DNA of 64,000 bases from SHVO01 sp050250575 (GCA_050250575.1 JBFWOJ010000003.1:227697-291696); one strand, 5' to 3'; counted from the first letter of the stretch, positions 34,787 through 43,513 are shown. Program-made: numbers and translations. Notes: generated by a model not told the origin, from the letters alone.

Positions 34787-36127
34787 CTAAATGGCTTTAG
34801 GCGCATCGGCGATCACTTCCGTGATCGTGCGCGTCGTTTTGTTGGACCGGTCGCCCCATTCGTTGAGCGGCACGCCCATGATCTGTTGGACCGTGAGGCC
34901 CACACGCGTACACGGATCGCCGGCCGCCGAGACATGGATGCCGGTCTTGACCCGCCCGCCGGCGCGGCCGGCGGTCATGATCGGGATGTTCTCGATGGAA
35001 TGGGTGCGGGCGTCCTCGTGGTCGGTCTGCCACAGCACCAGGGTGCGATCCAGCAACGTGGCGTCGCCTTCCTTGACGCTGTCGAGCGCCGTCAGGAATT
35101 CCGCGAAGACCTGATTCGCCGTGGTCAGGAACTTGAACACCTCTTTCTGATAGCCGAGCGACTGATCGACGGATTCCTCGTGGGTGGCAATGTGCCAGCT
35201 GTAGGAACTGCCGGCCCGGCGCCAACCGAGCGATCCGACGCCGACGTTGAAAACGCGGGTTTGGCCGCAGGCCAGCGTATGCGCAAGGAGCTTGGCGAAC
35301 AGCTTGCCGTTGGTGACGACGTCCTCGATGACGCTGCCGGGCTTCGCTTCGTCGGTCTTTTCCGGGACCGTGCAGGCAGCCATCGGCGCGGGTTTTTCCA
35401 GCTCCAACGCCAGCTGCTGTTCGAGCTCACGCACCGAGGTGAAGTATTCGTCGAGGCGAGCGCGATCGGAAGCGTCGAGCTGTCTGACGAGGTCCTGGCG
35501 CTGATCCCCGACATAGGACAGTACGCTCTTGCGCGCCATCACCAGCGGATCGGGCGTGAAATCGGCGGCATTGGGGTCCTTGAAGTCGGGCCCGAAGACG
35601 CGCGAATAAAGCGCCAGCGGCGAAGGCTCGGCCGGATTGACGGAGTTGCCGCTGCGGCGGCTCCAGCTGCGGCGAGAGCCGTCGAGGTTCACTTCGAGCG
35701 AGCGGAAGCGCGTACGGTTACCGATGACGTCGGCGATCTTCATGTCCAGGCTGGGGCCGACCACGCCGTCGAACACGCCGCCGGTGGTGGCGATTTCCAC
35801 GGTCGAGGTGTGGGTCTCGTGCGGCCGGCCGTCGAGGAAGTACCGCATGCCGCTGAAGATGTTCATGCGGTCACGGAATTTGTCGAAAACCTTGAGCTGG
35901 ACATTGTTCTCGTAGCCCGAGCCCACTTTCGCCGGCATCCACATGCCCGGATTGAAGCCGAGCGCCTGGAACCAATGGCCGAAGCAGACCGGCAGCGCGG
36001 CGCCGGTGGCAGCGAGCGCTGTCCCGTTGTTGTTGAGGAAGCAGTTCAGGAACGGAATACCGACGGTCGCGGCGACACCGCCGAGGGTTCCGCGGAGCAC
36101 CGTTCTGCGTGGCAGTTTGGCCATCAA
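34787..36127 (-). CDS. DUF1552 protein, Tat-exported
   Basis: A 446-residue protein. LPRRTVLRGTLGGVAATVGIP is a Tat signal. The remainder (HWFQALGFNPGMWMP, FSGMRYFLDGRPHETH, NSVNPAEPSPLALYSRVFG, TLVLWQTDHEDARTHS-like text) matches the DUF1552 family, whose members are found in Planctomycetes and some Proteobacteria beside DUF1587/DUF1592-type proteins; it is related to the DUF1501 sulfatase-like family. No catalytic residues can be assigned. It starts eight bases after the DUF1592 gene, so the two are surely co-expressed. Confidence 0.85.
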   Translation of the reverse strand: MMAKLPRRTVLRGTLGGVAATVGIPFLNCFLNNNGTALAATGAALPVCFGHWFQALGFNPGMWMPAKVGSGYENNVQLKVFDKFRDRMNIFSGMRYFLDGRPHETHTSTVEIATTGGVFDGVVGPSLDMKIADVIGNRTRFRSLEVNLDGSRRSWSRRSGNSVNPAEPSPLALYSRVFGPDFKDPNAADFTPDPLVMARKSVLSYVGDQRQDLVRQLDASDRARLDEYFTSVRELEQQLALELEKPAPMAACTVPEKTDEAKPGSVIEDVVTNGKLFAKLLAHTLACGQTRVFNVGVGSLGWRRAGSSYSWHIATHEESVDQSLGYQKEVFKFLTTANQVFAEFLTALDSVKEGDATLLDRTLVLWQTDHEDARTHSIENIPIMTAGRAGGRVKTGIHVSAAGDPCTRVGLTVQQIMGVPLNEWGDRSNKTTRTITEVIADAPKAI

Positions 36128-36135
36128 GACCTCCG

Positions 36136-37863
36136 TTATTGCACGTTGGTGGAGCGCGCGTTCGTCGCAGCCTGGGTCTGTTCGACCGCAGGCGCCGGCG
36201 CGCGATAGTACTCAGGGCTCAAGGCGATACGGCGCATGAGCTCGGGAACGACATACTTGTCCTTCGCGAAGTTCTTTTTCAGCTCGGCGACCCAAGCTGT
36301 TTCAGGACCTGAAAGCGTGCGGCCCATGGCGTAAGCCGAGAGACGGTCGACGAGACAATTGGTCGCCGACGGATTTTGCGCAAGGGCGCGTCCGAGCTCG
36401 GCCGCCCCGTCGAAGGCAACGCCATCGAGCGAACCCTTGGTATCAGGGCGCACGCCGTTCTCGGTCTCCCGGAAGGCGCCGCTGCCGTCGAAATTCTCAA
36501 GCGCAAGGCCCATCGGATCGGTGATTTTATGACAGCCGGCGCACATCGGTTCGCTCGCGTGGGCGGTCAGGCGGTCGCGCGCCGTGCGATAAACCGGGCT
36601 GTTCACCTCTTGCACCAGAGTGAAGGTGACATCGCCGGGAGGCGCCGGAACCTTTTGGCAGAGCATGATCTCGCGCAGCGCCTTGCCGCGCAGCGTCGGC
36701 GAGCTGCGGCCGGGGTGAGAGTGCAAGGCCAGAAAGCTGAGGTGGGTCAGAATTCCCGCGCGCGAATCGTCCGCCGGAAATTCGAACGCCTGCCAGCTAT
36801 CGGGCGAGCCGTTCGGAACGTCGTTGATCAGCGGCACGCTATAGACCGAGGCCAAGGCCTGCGTCAGGAAGGTCTTCCGCGTGGTGAAGATCTCACGATA
36901 GTCGGCGCGCTGGCGCACAAGCACATCGGCCACCGTGCGCAAGGTCTGCTGCTGAGCGTCGGCCGCTACGATGGAATCGAACTTCGGATAGAGCGTCGCA
37001 TCCTTTGCGAGGGCCCCAAGACTGTCGAAGCGGAACATGTCGGCAAAGAAGGCACTGACGCCCGCTTCAAGGCGCGGAGAGGCGATCATGCGATCAACGT
37101 GACGCGTCAGGCCGCGCCGAGTGTCCAACTCGCCCTTCTCGGCGGCTTCCAGCAGCGAGGCATCGGGCATGGAATTCCAGAGGAAGAAGCTGAGACGCGA
37201 GGCCTTGGAATAGGCGTCGAGACGATACTGCCCGCGCTTCTCAGGATCCGGCTCGACCGTGACCTGCCGGAACAGGAACTGCGGCGAAGACAGCAGGCCG
37301 CTGAGCGAGAGCGACAGCCCGGTGTAGAAGTCCTTGGTCTCCTTGGCTCCGACATTCGCCGCGGCAACGAAACGTTGGCTTTCGGCGTCTGTCAGCGGAC
37401 GACGGAACAGGAGCCGGCCGACGCCGGTGAGGAACTGCTTGGCGCAAGCGTCGTCAGGCGCATCGGCCGACTGCGGCTTGCACGGAATCATGATGTCGCG
37501 GTTGCGTTCGCTTACCACCTGACCGGCAATCGCACGCGCCATGATATCGAACTGCTGCATTCCGGCGGATGAGACGCTGACGCGGCCGGTGCCTATTTCG
37601 ATCAGGTCGTTGACGCGCACATCCGGCTCAAAGCGGCCGCCGAGTTCGATCGATGGCCCGAACACTTCGTCGATGATGTTTTCATATTGCGTCGGCGTGA
37701 GACGGCGGATGACGGCTTTGCCGGCCGCTTGCGCCGGAGCGGCGGCGGGAGCCGCCGCGGACGCTTGCCGCTCGCTCGTGACAGCAGCACCCGCGATCAG
37801 GGCCACGGCGGCGGCGCCGAAGGCCCAACGCGCCGGCATTCTGGTGATCGAACTGATTTTCAT
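36136..37863 (-). CDS. DUF1587-DUF1592-DUF1588-DUF1585-type secreted protein with heme c motif
   Basis: A 575-residue protein with a signal peptide (AFGAAAVALIAGAAVTSERQ). RRLTPTQYENIIDEVFG is the DUF1587 start; RLLFRRPLTDAE..F is DUF1595-like; SGLLSSPQFLFR and RLSFFLWNSMPD are DUF1592; GILTHLSFLALHSHPGRSSP, with the CAGCH heme c motif at 441-445, is DUF1588; LGRALAQNPSATNCLVDRLSAYAMGR is DUF1585. ATG 37863 is chosen for its AGAAGAG site and signal peptide. The CxxCH motif argues for covalent heme and an electron-transfer role in the periplasm. Confidence 0.87.
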   Translation of the reverse strand: MKISSITRMPARWAFGAAAVALIAGAAVTSERQASAAAPAAAPAQAAGKAVIRRLTPTQYENIIDEVFGPSIELGGRFEPDVRVNDLIEIGTGRVSVSSAGMQQFDIMARAIAGQVVSERNRDIMIPCKPQSADAPDDACAKQFLTGVGRLLFRRPLTDAESQRFVAAANVGAKETKDFYTGLSLSLSGLLSSPQFLFRQVTVEPDPEKRGQYRLDAYSKASRLSFFLWNSMPDASLLEAAEKGELDTRRGLTRHVDRMIASPRLEAGVSAFFADMFRFDSLGALAKDATLYPKFDSIVAADAQQQTLRTVADVLVRQRADYREIFTTRKTFLTQALASVYSVPLINDVPNGSPDSWQAFEFPADDSRAGILTHLSFLALHSHPGRSSPTLRGKALREIMLCQKVPAPPGDVTFTLVQEVNSPVYRTARDRLTAHASEPMCAGCHKITDPMGLALENFDGSGAFRETENGVRPDTKGSLDGVAFDGAAELGRALAQNPSATNCLVDRLSAYAMGRTLSGPETAWVAELKKNFAKDKYVVPELMRRIALSPEYYRAPAPAVEQTQAATNARSTNVQ

Positions 37864-37874
37864 TCCAAACTCTT

Positions 37875-38981
37875 CTAACGCGCTGCGATTGAGGTGGGCT
37901 TCGCCGGGAGAACGAACGCCGGCACGGCCTGAATGTAATAGGTCGCCGAGATCGACCACTTGACGCCGTCCTTCTCGCCGGCATCGGCGTGGCGCCGCAT
38001 GAGATGGTACATGCCGGGCAGTTCCGGGCTGAAGTTGTTCTCGGAATCGAAATTGCCGTTGCCGAGGGCGAAATAAATTTGCTCGATCGGCTGATAGCCG
38101 CCGATGAGTCCGTCAAGAGAACCGTCGGCGTTTTTCTTGAGACGCACGTGGAAGTTCTCCATCTCGAAGCGCGGGAAGAGCAGCGCATCGGAGAAATTCC
38201 GGTAAGGGCCGGGCTCGGTGATGGTGATCACGCCGTCCTTGATCATGCCTTTATAGACATTGTTTGCGACACGCGGATCGGGGTCGGCGCGGAAAGTCAT
38301 GTCGTAGCGCGCGCTGCCGTTGCCGTTGTACTTCGTCGGTTCCATGGCCCGGGAAATGGCTATGGTCACCGGTCCGTCCCCGTCGAGGTCTTCAGCCGAC
38401 AACGTGATCGTCCACGCCGGCGCAATCCCCTTGATCGCGGTCCACATGAATTGCCAGAAAGCAGAGCCTTCTCTCAACGTGGCGCGCATGGGCTCGATGC
38501 AACCGAGCACGCGCGCCATCTCGTGGTCGACCCCTTTCTCGCCGGTCATGGGATCCTCGAAATCGTCGGCACTGACCTGGCCGTCGAGATTGAACCCGTA
38601 GGCCAACTTGCCTTGATTCACTTTGAGCTTCGGATCGACGACGGCGTACGGATGGACGAAGCCGTTCACCGGCTTGCCGTCAATGCGGCCGCGGTAATGC
38701 ATGAGATTGCCGACGCGGTCCTTGTCCCAACCGCCTTCCTCGCCTTCGACATAACCTTCCATCAGGCTCGCGATCTCGCGCGCGCTGAAACCAAGAGCGG
38801 CGAGGTTCTGCTCGTACTGCTCTTTGATTTTTGGATTGAGGCCGTCGGGACAATCCTTGTCCGTCGTGTTCATCGCATGCCAGAAGCCCGACATGACGTA
38901 ACTGCGCGTCTCAAGGGCGAGAGCTTCGCCCGCAACGAAAATGGAAACCACGGCGAGTGCCGTGCCGCATAAAAATCGCAT
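37875..38981 (-). CDS. Secreted protein of an unnamed family, first gene of the DUF1592/DUF1552 operon
   Basis: A 368-residue protein with a signal peptide (RFLCGTALAVVSIFVAGEAL). ATG 38981 is chosen because GGGAGG lies six bases upstream; two earlier in-frame starts lack this. No named domain recognised. Landmarks shared with the protein at 20855-21982: DCPDGLNP, AYGFNLDGQVSADDF, GVDHEMARVLGC, DGVITITEPG, ENFHVRLK followed by GLIGGYQPI. The extra central region (MEGYVEGEEGGWDKDRVG) is absent from the paralog. It precedes the heme-motif protein by 11 bases, so it belongs to that secreted system. Confidence 0.78.
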   Translation of the reverse strand: MRFLCGTALAVVSIFVAGEALALETRSYVMSGFWHAMNTTDKDCPDGLNPKIKEQYEQNLAALGFSAREIASLMEGYVEGEEGGWDKDRVGNLMHYRGRIDGKPVNGFVHPYAVVDPKLKVNQGKLAYGFNLDGQVSADDFEDPMTGEKGVDHEMARVLGCIEPMRATLREGSAFWQFMWTAIKGIAPAWTITLSAEDLDGDGPVTIAISRAMEPTKYNGNGSARYDMTFRADPDPRVANNVYKGMIKDGVITITEPGPYRNFSDALLFPRFEMENFHVRLKKNADGSLDGLIGGYQPIEQIYFALGNGNFDSENNFSPELPGMYHLMRRHADAGEKDGVKWSISATYYIQAVPAFVLPAKPTSIAAR

Positions 38982-39333
38982 TAACATCCTCCCGACGGAC
39001 AGGCTACCTCGCTCCGGCCTCACCCGCACTAACTAAGAGAGGGTCCGGCACGGCGTTTCCGCCCTACTCCGAAGCGCAGAGTTTACACCGAACCGCGGGG
39101 TTAGGAGAAGCACGGGCACGTTGTCATTCGTTAAAATATGGATTTCATTCAAATGGCGGATGTGGCGCCCGGCACTGGCGCGGGCTTTCCCACCGCACGT
39201 CGAAGCCGGCCACCCCGCCCCGACTGCCGCGTGAGACGCGGCGTCTCTGGGGCTAAGTGCCTGTTCAACATAACGTATACTGAGCTGCGGCGCGCCGCGG
39301 CTCGCGGCCAGGGCGCGAATTGTAACCGTGCCT
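38982..39333. other. Intergenic stretch upstream of the secreted-protein operon
   Basis: About 350 bases between the first gene of the operon (reverse) and the end of a VOC gene (reverse). It must hold the operon promoter. An AT-rich island at about 39129-39155 (TTAAAATATGGATTTCATTC) is the only promoter-like patch. No gene, RNA or terminator is recognisable. Confidence 0.35.
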
Positions 39334-39705
39334 CTAGGTTCTGACTTGGCTCATGAGCCCCAGAGGCTGGCCATCGGGATCGCTAAAGAAGGCCATCCAC
39401 TCCTCGGTGCCGTCCTGATGCCGATGAATCACGTGCGGTTCGCTGACGAAGACCGCGCCCCTCTCCTTGAGGGCCGCAACCGCTGGGTGGATCTGCCCGA
39501 CGCGAAAATAGAGAATCGAATTTTCCTTCGCCCCTTCCGCCTGCTGCAGGAAAAGGCGCACGCCGTCGCAGTCGAAAAACGACAGTGGGCCGAAGGTGTA
39601 GAGATGCGGAAGGCCGAGCACGTCGCGGTACCATGTGGTCGCCGACGCGATATCGCCGACGCGACGCGCAACTTGGCCGACAGGCCCGAGCTTGAAATCG
39701 CCCAT
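39334..39705 (-). CDS. VOC/glyoxalase-fold protein
   Basis: A 123-residue protein. VARRVGDIASATTWYRDVLGLPHLYTFG and the end FFSDPDGQPLGLMSQV are typical of glyoxalase/bleomycin-resistance (VOC) proteins, which form dimers with a metal centre. The start ATG 39705 is supported by GAGGTGAG; the frame is open 20 codons farther. Function cannot be assigned: the family includes dioxygenases, lyases and resistance proteins. Confidence 0.85.
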   Translation of the reverse strand: MGDFKLGPVGQVARRVGDIASATTWYRDVLGLPHLYTFGPLSFFDCDGVRLFLQQAEGAKENSILYFRVGQIHPAVAALKERGAVFVSEPHVIHRHQDGTEEWMAFFSDPDGQPLGLMSQVRT

Positions 39706-39954
39706 GTGCTCACCTCGCTCCGCGTTCGGACACCGCCAAGGGAGCGGCATCGCCGGCTTGTGCATATCGCCTTTGCCGATTGGTCATCCCCCGGCGCACT
39801 CCACCATCATCATAAAGGAAAGCGCGTGAGGGCGTCACCGTTCTCAACGCCTGCGGAGGCCGGCGCAGTCCCCTTTGTCGGCGTCTCATTTTCGCCGGAT
39901 TTGGCCGTGAAAGGTTGGTCGATTCTTGTTGTTCACGTAAGGGGGAATCCACCG

Positions 39955-40260
39955 ATGCGTCAGCGCTTATTCTATAAGCCGCCAAAGAAATGGCCGCGGA
40001 TGATTTGGGGAGCGGTTCTCGGACTCGTTCTTGGCGTGATTTTCCTGCGCGCCGGCCTCGGGACCGCGGCGCCCGACGCGTACTGGCTTCTGCCCCTGAC
40101 CCTGGCCGTACCCGCCGGCGCTTGCGGCGGCTACCTGTTCGCCCTCCTCGACCCGATGCGCGCACGCGGCCAAGGTGTGCTTGCCAACATCCTCGGGTGC
40201 GCACTGTACCTCGCGCTCGTCAGCGCGGCTTTCGCGGTCGGGCTGAACGCCGTGCATTAA
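39955..40260 (+). CDS. Small membrane protein of unknown function
   Basis: A 101-residue protein with a basic start (MRQRLFYKPPKKWPR) and three hydrophobic segments (IWGAVLGLVLGVIFLRAGL, WLLPLTLAVPAGACGGYLFALL, LGCALYLALVSAAFAVG). ATG follows AAGGGGG by about nine bases. Unrecognised; the lysine/arginine-rich start suggests an inner-membrane protein with the N-terminus inside. It ends 40 bases before the next gene. Confidence 0.68.
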   Translation: MRQRLFYKPPKKWPRMIWGAVLGLVLGVIFLRAGLGTAAPDAYWLLPLTLAVPAGACGGYLFALLDPMRARGQGVLANILGCALYLALVSAAFAVGLNAVH

Positions 40261-40300
40261 ACACCATATTCGGGGCACAATTCGCTGGCAGCTTCAGGGC

Positions 40301-40861
40301 ATGAAGCTTGTCACTTTCTTATATTGCGCCCTGGGTGTCGCAAGCAGCGCGGCAGCTGAACCGTTGTTCCCGCCTCCGGCCGATCCCTCTGCTCCGAAGT
40401 TCGAAATCGAGCGCGATTGGAGCGGTCAGCTGCGGCCCCGCTACAAGGCTCCGCAGGCGGAAGAGCCGCTGTCGAGCCCCGTGATCACGCCGGAGCAGCC
40501 GCGCACGGCGCGGCGCGCCGAACCCGCGCCCAAGATCGAGGTGTGGGAGGAGGACCCGCGCCAGTCCGACCGGACGCGGGAAAGCCGAAGCGCATCGCGC
40601 GATCGCGGCGATATCGTCATAGAGGACCGCGACTTCCGGTCCTATGACCGGGACGACCGCTCGTATGAGGGCACCCGCAATCGCGAATGGGAGCGGCGCG
40701 AACGGCGCCGTGCGGAACGGGCGTGGCGCGAACAGGAAAAGGCCGAGCGTGAATTCGCGCGGCGCGAACGCCGTGCGCGCGAGCCGTTCGAAGAAGAGTA
40801 TTTCGACGACACCTACGACGACGAGGACTATTGGCAAGACCGGCGGCGGTACCGTCGCTGA
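40301..40861 (+). CDS. Secreted, highly charged low-complexity protein
   Basis: A 186-residue protein with a signal peptide (KLVTFLYCALGVASSAAAE). After a Pro-rich region (about 20-75) the rest is dominated by Arg, Asp and Glu (NREWERRERRRAERAWREQE; acidic EEEYFDDTYDDEDYW near the end). It is probably largely disordered or a single charged helix. Not recognised. Its end lies 3 bases from the convergent MFS gene. Confidence 0.6.
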   Translation: MKLVTFLYCALGVASSAAAEPLFPPPADPSAPKFEIERDWSGQLRPRYKAPQAEEPLSSPVITPEQPRTARRAEPAPKIEVWEEDPRQSDRTRESRSASRDRGDIVIEDRDFRSYDRDDRSYEGTRNREWERRERRRAERAWREQEKAEREFARRERRAREPFEEEYFDDTYDDEDYWQDRRRYRR

Positions 40862-40864
40862 CCG

Positions 40865-42082
40865 TCAGACGCCCGCCGGCCGTCCTGTCGGTCGCGGCCT
40901 TGCCGTGAAAATGAGCGTCAGCGCGAGGAGCCCGCAGAGGCCGGTGAAGGCAACCACCGCCGGCCAGCCGCCGTGCTCCCACATCCACCCTCCGGCCGTC
41001 CCGCTGATGCTGGACCCCAGATAGTAGAAGAGAAGATAGAGCGCGGACGCGTGCCCCGTGGCCTCGCCCGCGAGGGGACCGACGGAGGCGCTATTGACCG
41101 CGTGGACAATGAAGTAGCCGATGGTCATCACCACCAGCCCGATGACGACGACGATCAGCGGGTCTGCCAGTGTCAGTAATGTTCCACATATCACGGCCGC
41201 CAGGCTGCAAAGCAAGAGCGGGCGGGCGCCGAAGCGATCGGCCAGCGCCCCACCGATCGACGACGAGACCGCGCCCAGACCGTAAGCAAGAAAGATTGTG
41301 CTGATGGCGGCTTGGCTGAGGAGGTAGGGCGCCTGGCTGAAACGGAAAGTCGTGTAGTTGAAGAGCGTCACAAAAACGCTCATGGCGAAGAAGGCGCAGA
41401 AGTAGATGCGCAACAAACCCGGGGTGCAAAGGTGACGTCGGAAGATGCTGAGATGCATGCCGACGTTCAGGCCGGGCCGGCGAATGAAATTGCGCGACGG
41501 CGGCAAGAGCAGGCGAAACCCGACGGCCGCGGCGAAGCAATAAAGAGAGAGTACGACGATCGAGACGCGCCACGACAAGAATTCGCTGAGGATGCCCATC
41601 CCGATCCGGCCCATCATGTCGCCGATCGCGGTACCGGCGACATAAAGTCCCATCGACCGCCCGAGATGCGCGGGCTCGATCTCCTCGGCGACATAGGCCA
41701 TGGCGACCGCGGGCAAGCCGCCGAGGACGAATCCCTCGAGGGCGCGCGCGGCGAGGATGGTGTGCCAGTCAGGTGCAATGCCGGCGATAAGATTGAACAT
41801 CGCCGCGAGGGCCATGGAGGCGAACATCAGGCCGCGCCGGCCGATCGCCTGGGAGAAGGCGGCGCCGGCGGCGACCGAGACCGCAAGCGTGCCCGTGGCA
41901 AGGGAAAGGGTGAGCGAGCTTTCCGCCGGCGATACGCCAAAGTCGGCGGCAAACAGCGGCAGCAGAGGTTGCACGCAATAGAGCATCGAAAAGGTCGCAA
42001 AGCCGGCGAGAAAGAACGCGGCGCCGGTCCGCCGGTACTCGGACGTTGCGAAGTTTATCCAGACGGGTGTGGGAGAGTTCAT
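40865..42082 (-). CDS. MFS transporter, YnfM/AraJ-like
   Basis: A 405-residue, 12-helix transporter. GFATFSMLYCVQPLLPLFAADFGVSPAESSLTLSLATGTLA and FSQAIGRRGLM (motif A-like) are characteristic of the YnfM-like arabinose/drug efflux group. The start ATG 42082 gives a normal length; upstream frame continues into the divergent region. Substrate unknown. Confidence 0.87.
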   Translation of the reverse strand: MNSPTPVWINFATSEYRRTGAAFFLAGFATFSMLYCVQPLLPLFAADFGVSPAESSLTLSLATGTLAVSVAAGAAFSQAIGRRGLMFASMALAAMFNLIAGIAPDWHTILAARALEGFVLGGLPAVAMAYVAEEIEPAHLGRSMGLYVAGTAIGDMMGRIGMGILSEFLSWRVSIVVLSLYCFAAAVGFRLLLPPSRNFIRRPGLNVGMHLSIFRRHLCTPGLLRIYFCAFFAMSVFVTLFNYTTFRFSQAPYLLSQAAISTIFLAYGLGAVSSSIGGALADRFGARPLLLCSLAAVICGTLLTLADPLIVVVIGLVVMTIGYFIVHAVNSASVGPLAGEATGHASALYLLFYYLGSSISGTAGGWMWEHGGWPAVVAFTGLCGLLALTLIFTARPRPTGRPAGV

Positions 42083-42165
42083 CGGAAAACGAAAGTTTGC
42101 GAACGGCGGACCAATTTGCAATGTCAATTTGCGGCGCCCAAATAAGTTGCTAAGGAAACGCCGCC

Positions 42166-42828
42166 ATGACCGGGAACACCGCACCGCTGAAAGACCACCG
42201 GCTACCGGCATCGTGGGCGCCGCTCGTGATGCCGCTCATCCTTTCGGTTTTCATGAGCTTCATTGTGTCCGGCATTGCGACCTTGCGCGCCGTCGGGATC
42301 CCGCAGGATTTCTTCGGCGTGTGGATGAGCGCCTGGGGCGTGAGCTGGCTGGTCGCCTATCCGACCCTGCTCGTCGTTCTTCCCATCGTCCGCAAGCTCG
42401 TCAGCCTCATCGTCCGGCCGCAGCGAAACCAACGATGGAGCCGCGCGCCCGCGCCATCATCGATTTCTGGTTCTCGGAAAAGGTGGTCGCCGAGCAACTT
42501 TGGTTCCGGGCCGATGACGCGTTCGACCGCAGCATCCGCGACGGATTCGCAACCGATTATGAGAAGGCGGCGGACGGACAGTACGACCGCTGGCGCGACG
42601 CAGCCGAAAGCACGCTCGCCCTTCTCATCGCCCTCGACCAGTTTCCGCGCAATCTGTTCCGCGGTACGGCGCGCGCCTTCGAGAGCGATGCCAAGGCGCA
42701 GCAGATTGCCGCTCTTGCGGTGGAGCGCGGATTCGACGCCCAGGTTGCGCCGCATCGGCGCCTGTTCTTTTATATGCCGTTCCAGCATGCCGAGGATCCG
42801 GCGATGCAGAAGCGCAGCGTGGAACTGA
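42166..42828 (+). CDS. DUF2798 membrane protein; frame has no stop at the expected place
   Basis: Residues 13-85 (ASWAPLVMPLILSVFMSFIV, GVWMSAWGVSWLVAYPTLLV, VLPIVRKLVSLIVRP) are a full DUF2798 two-helix domain, normally ~80 residues and ending right there. Here the frame continues for about 135 Arg/Ser-rich residues that look like an out-of-frame reading of the DUF924 gene. The functional end is therefore probably near 42420; a frameshift or lost stop is likely. The start codon ATG 42166 follows AAGGAAA. Confidence 0.65.
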   Translation: MTGNTAPLKDHRLPASWAPLVMPLILSVFMSFIVSGIATLRAVGIPQDFFGVWMSAWGVSWLVAYPTLLVVLPIVRKLVSLIVRPQRNQRWSRAPAPSSISGSRKRWSPSNFGSGPMTRSTAASATDSQPIMRRRRTDSTTAGATQPKARSPFSSPSTSFRAICSAVRRAPSRAMPRRSRLPLLRWSADSTPRLRRIGACSFICRSSMPRIRRCRSAAWN

Positions 42829-42995
42829 TCAAGCCCTTGGAGAACGCGATCCCGGGCGTGGGCTACTACGCCGACCGCCACGCGGCCCTGATCACCGCGT
42901 TCAGGCGCTTCCCGCACCGGAACGCGGCCTTGGGCCGGACGAGCACGCCGGCAGAGATGGAGTATCTCGCCAAGACGCCCAACGAGTTCGGTTAA
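42435..42995 (+). CDS. DUF924 family protein
   Basis: A 186-residue helical protein: IIDFWFSEKVVAEQLWFRADDAFD, LALLIALDQFPRNLFRGTARAF and RRLFFYMPFQHAEDPAMQ are DUF924 hallmarks. The fold is tetratricopeptide-like; some members are annotated as phospholipase- or hydrolase-like, without firm function. The start ATG lies inside the long DUF2798 frame. The stop overlaps the convergent regulator gene by four bases. Confidence 0.85.
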   Translation: MEPRARAIIDFWFSEKVVAEQLWFRADDAFDRSIRDGFATDYEKAADGQYDRWRDAAESTLALLIALDQFPRNLFRGTARAFESDAKAQQIAALAVERGFDAQVAPHRRLFFYMPFQHAEDPAMQKRSVELIKPLENAIPGVGYYADRHAALITAFRRFPHRNAALGRTSTPAEMEYLAKTPNEFG

Positions 42996-43474
42996 CGCCC
43001 GCGCGCGGTCAGGTGATCGAGCGGCAGCGCGCCGCGATGGCTGATCTCCTTGAGGACAAACCCGGAGCGCACTTCAGCAACTCCGGGAAGGGAAATCAGC
43101 TTCTTTGTCGTGAAGTCGGAGTAGGCCTCCATGTCCACCGCGACGACATCAAGCAGATAGTCGTGGGAACCGGTCATGAGGTAGCAAGAGATCACCTCGG
43201 GCAGGCGTATGACCCGGGCGATGAACTTCTCGGTGGCGGCCTCGGACTGACGCTCGAGCTTCAATTCGACGAAGGCGCGAATGCCGAGCCCGATGGCGCG
43301 CCGATCGATGATCGCCTGATAGCCTTGGATTACACTTTGCTCCTCGAGCGCGCGCACGCGGCGCAGGCACGGCGACGGCGAAAGACCGACCTTCTTTGCA
43401 AGCTCGAGATTGGAGAGTCCGCCGTTGTCCTGGAGCGCGGCGAGAATTTTGAGATCGAACGTATCGAAAGGCAT
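42992..43474 (-). CDS. Lrp/AsnC-family transcriptional regulator
   Basis: A 160-residue protein: N-terminal helix-turn-helix (DLKILAALQDNGGLSNLELAKKVGLSPSPCLRRVRAL, residues 6-42) and a C-terminal RAM ligand domain (ATEKFIARVIRLPEVISCYLMTGSHDYLL). The start ATG 43474 has GGGGGAAG just upstream. It is divergent from hppD, so the likely role is to control tyrosine/phenylpyruvate catabolism in response to an amino acid or a pathway intermediate; this is inference from position. Confidence 0.9.
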   Translation of the reverse strand: MPFDTFDLKILAALQDNGGLSNLELAKKVGLSPSPCLRRVRALEEQSVIQGYQAIIDRRAIGLGIRAFVELKLERQSEAATEKFIARVIRLPEVISCYLMTGSHDYLLDVVAVDMEAYSDFTTKKLISLPGVAEVRSGFVLKEISHRGALPLDHLTARGR

Positions 43475-43484
43475 GCTTCCCCCG

Positions 43485-43513
43485 ATTGCGCAATTGTTTC
43501 GTGCTGCGCAATT
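43485..43513. promoter_or_regulatory. Putative Lrp-type operator between the regulator and hppD
   Basis: A perfect 10-base palindrome ATTGCGCAAT (43485-43494) and a second copy of its half, TGCGCAATT (first at 43487-43495, second at 43505-43513), lie 18 bases apart, with a weaker CGCAATT-like copy (GCAATT) at 43541-43546. Lrp/AsnC regulators bind several spaced palindromic half-sites in divergent regions like this. Probably autoregulation plus control of the catabolic operon. Confidence 0.5.
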
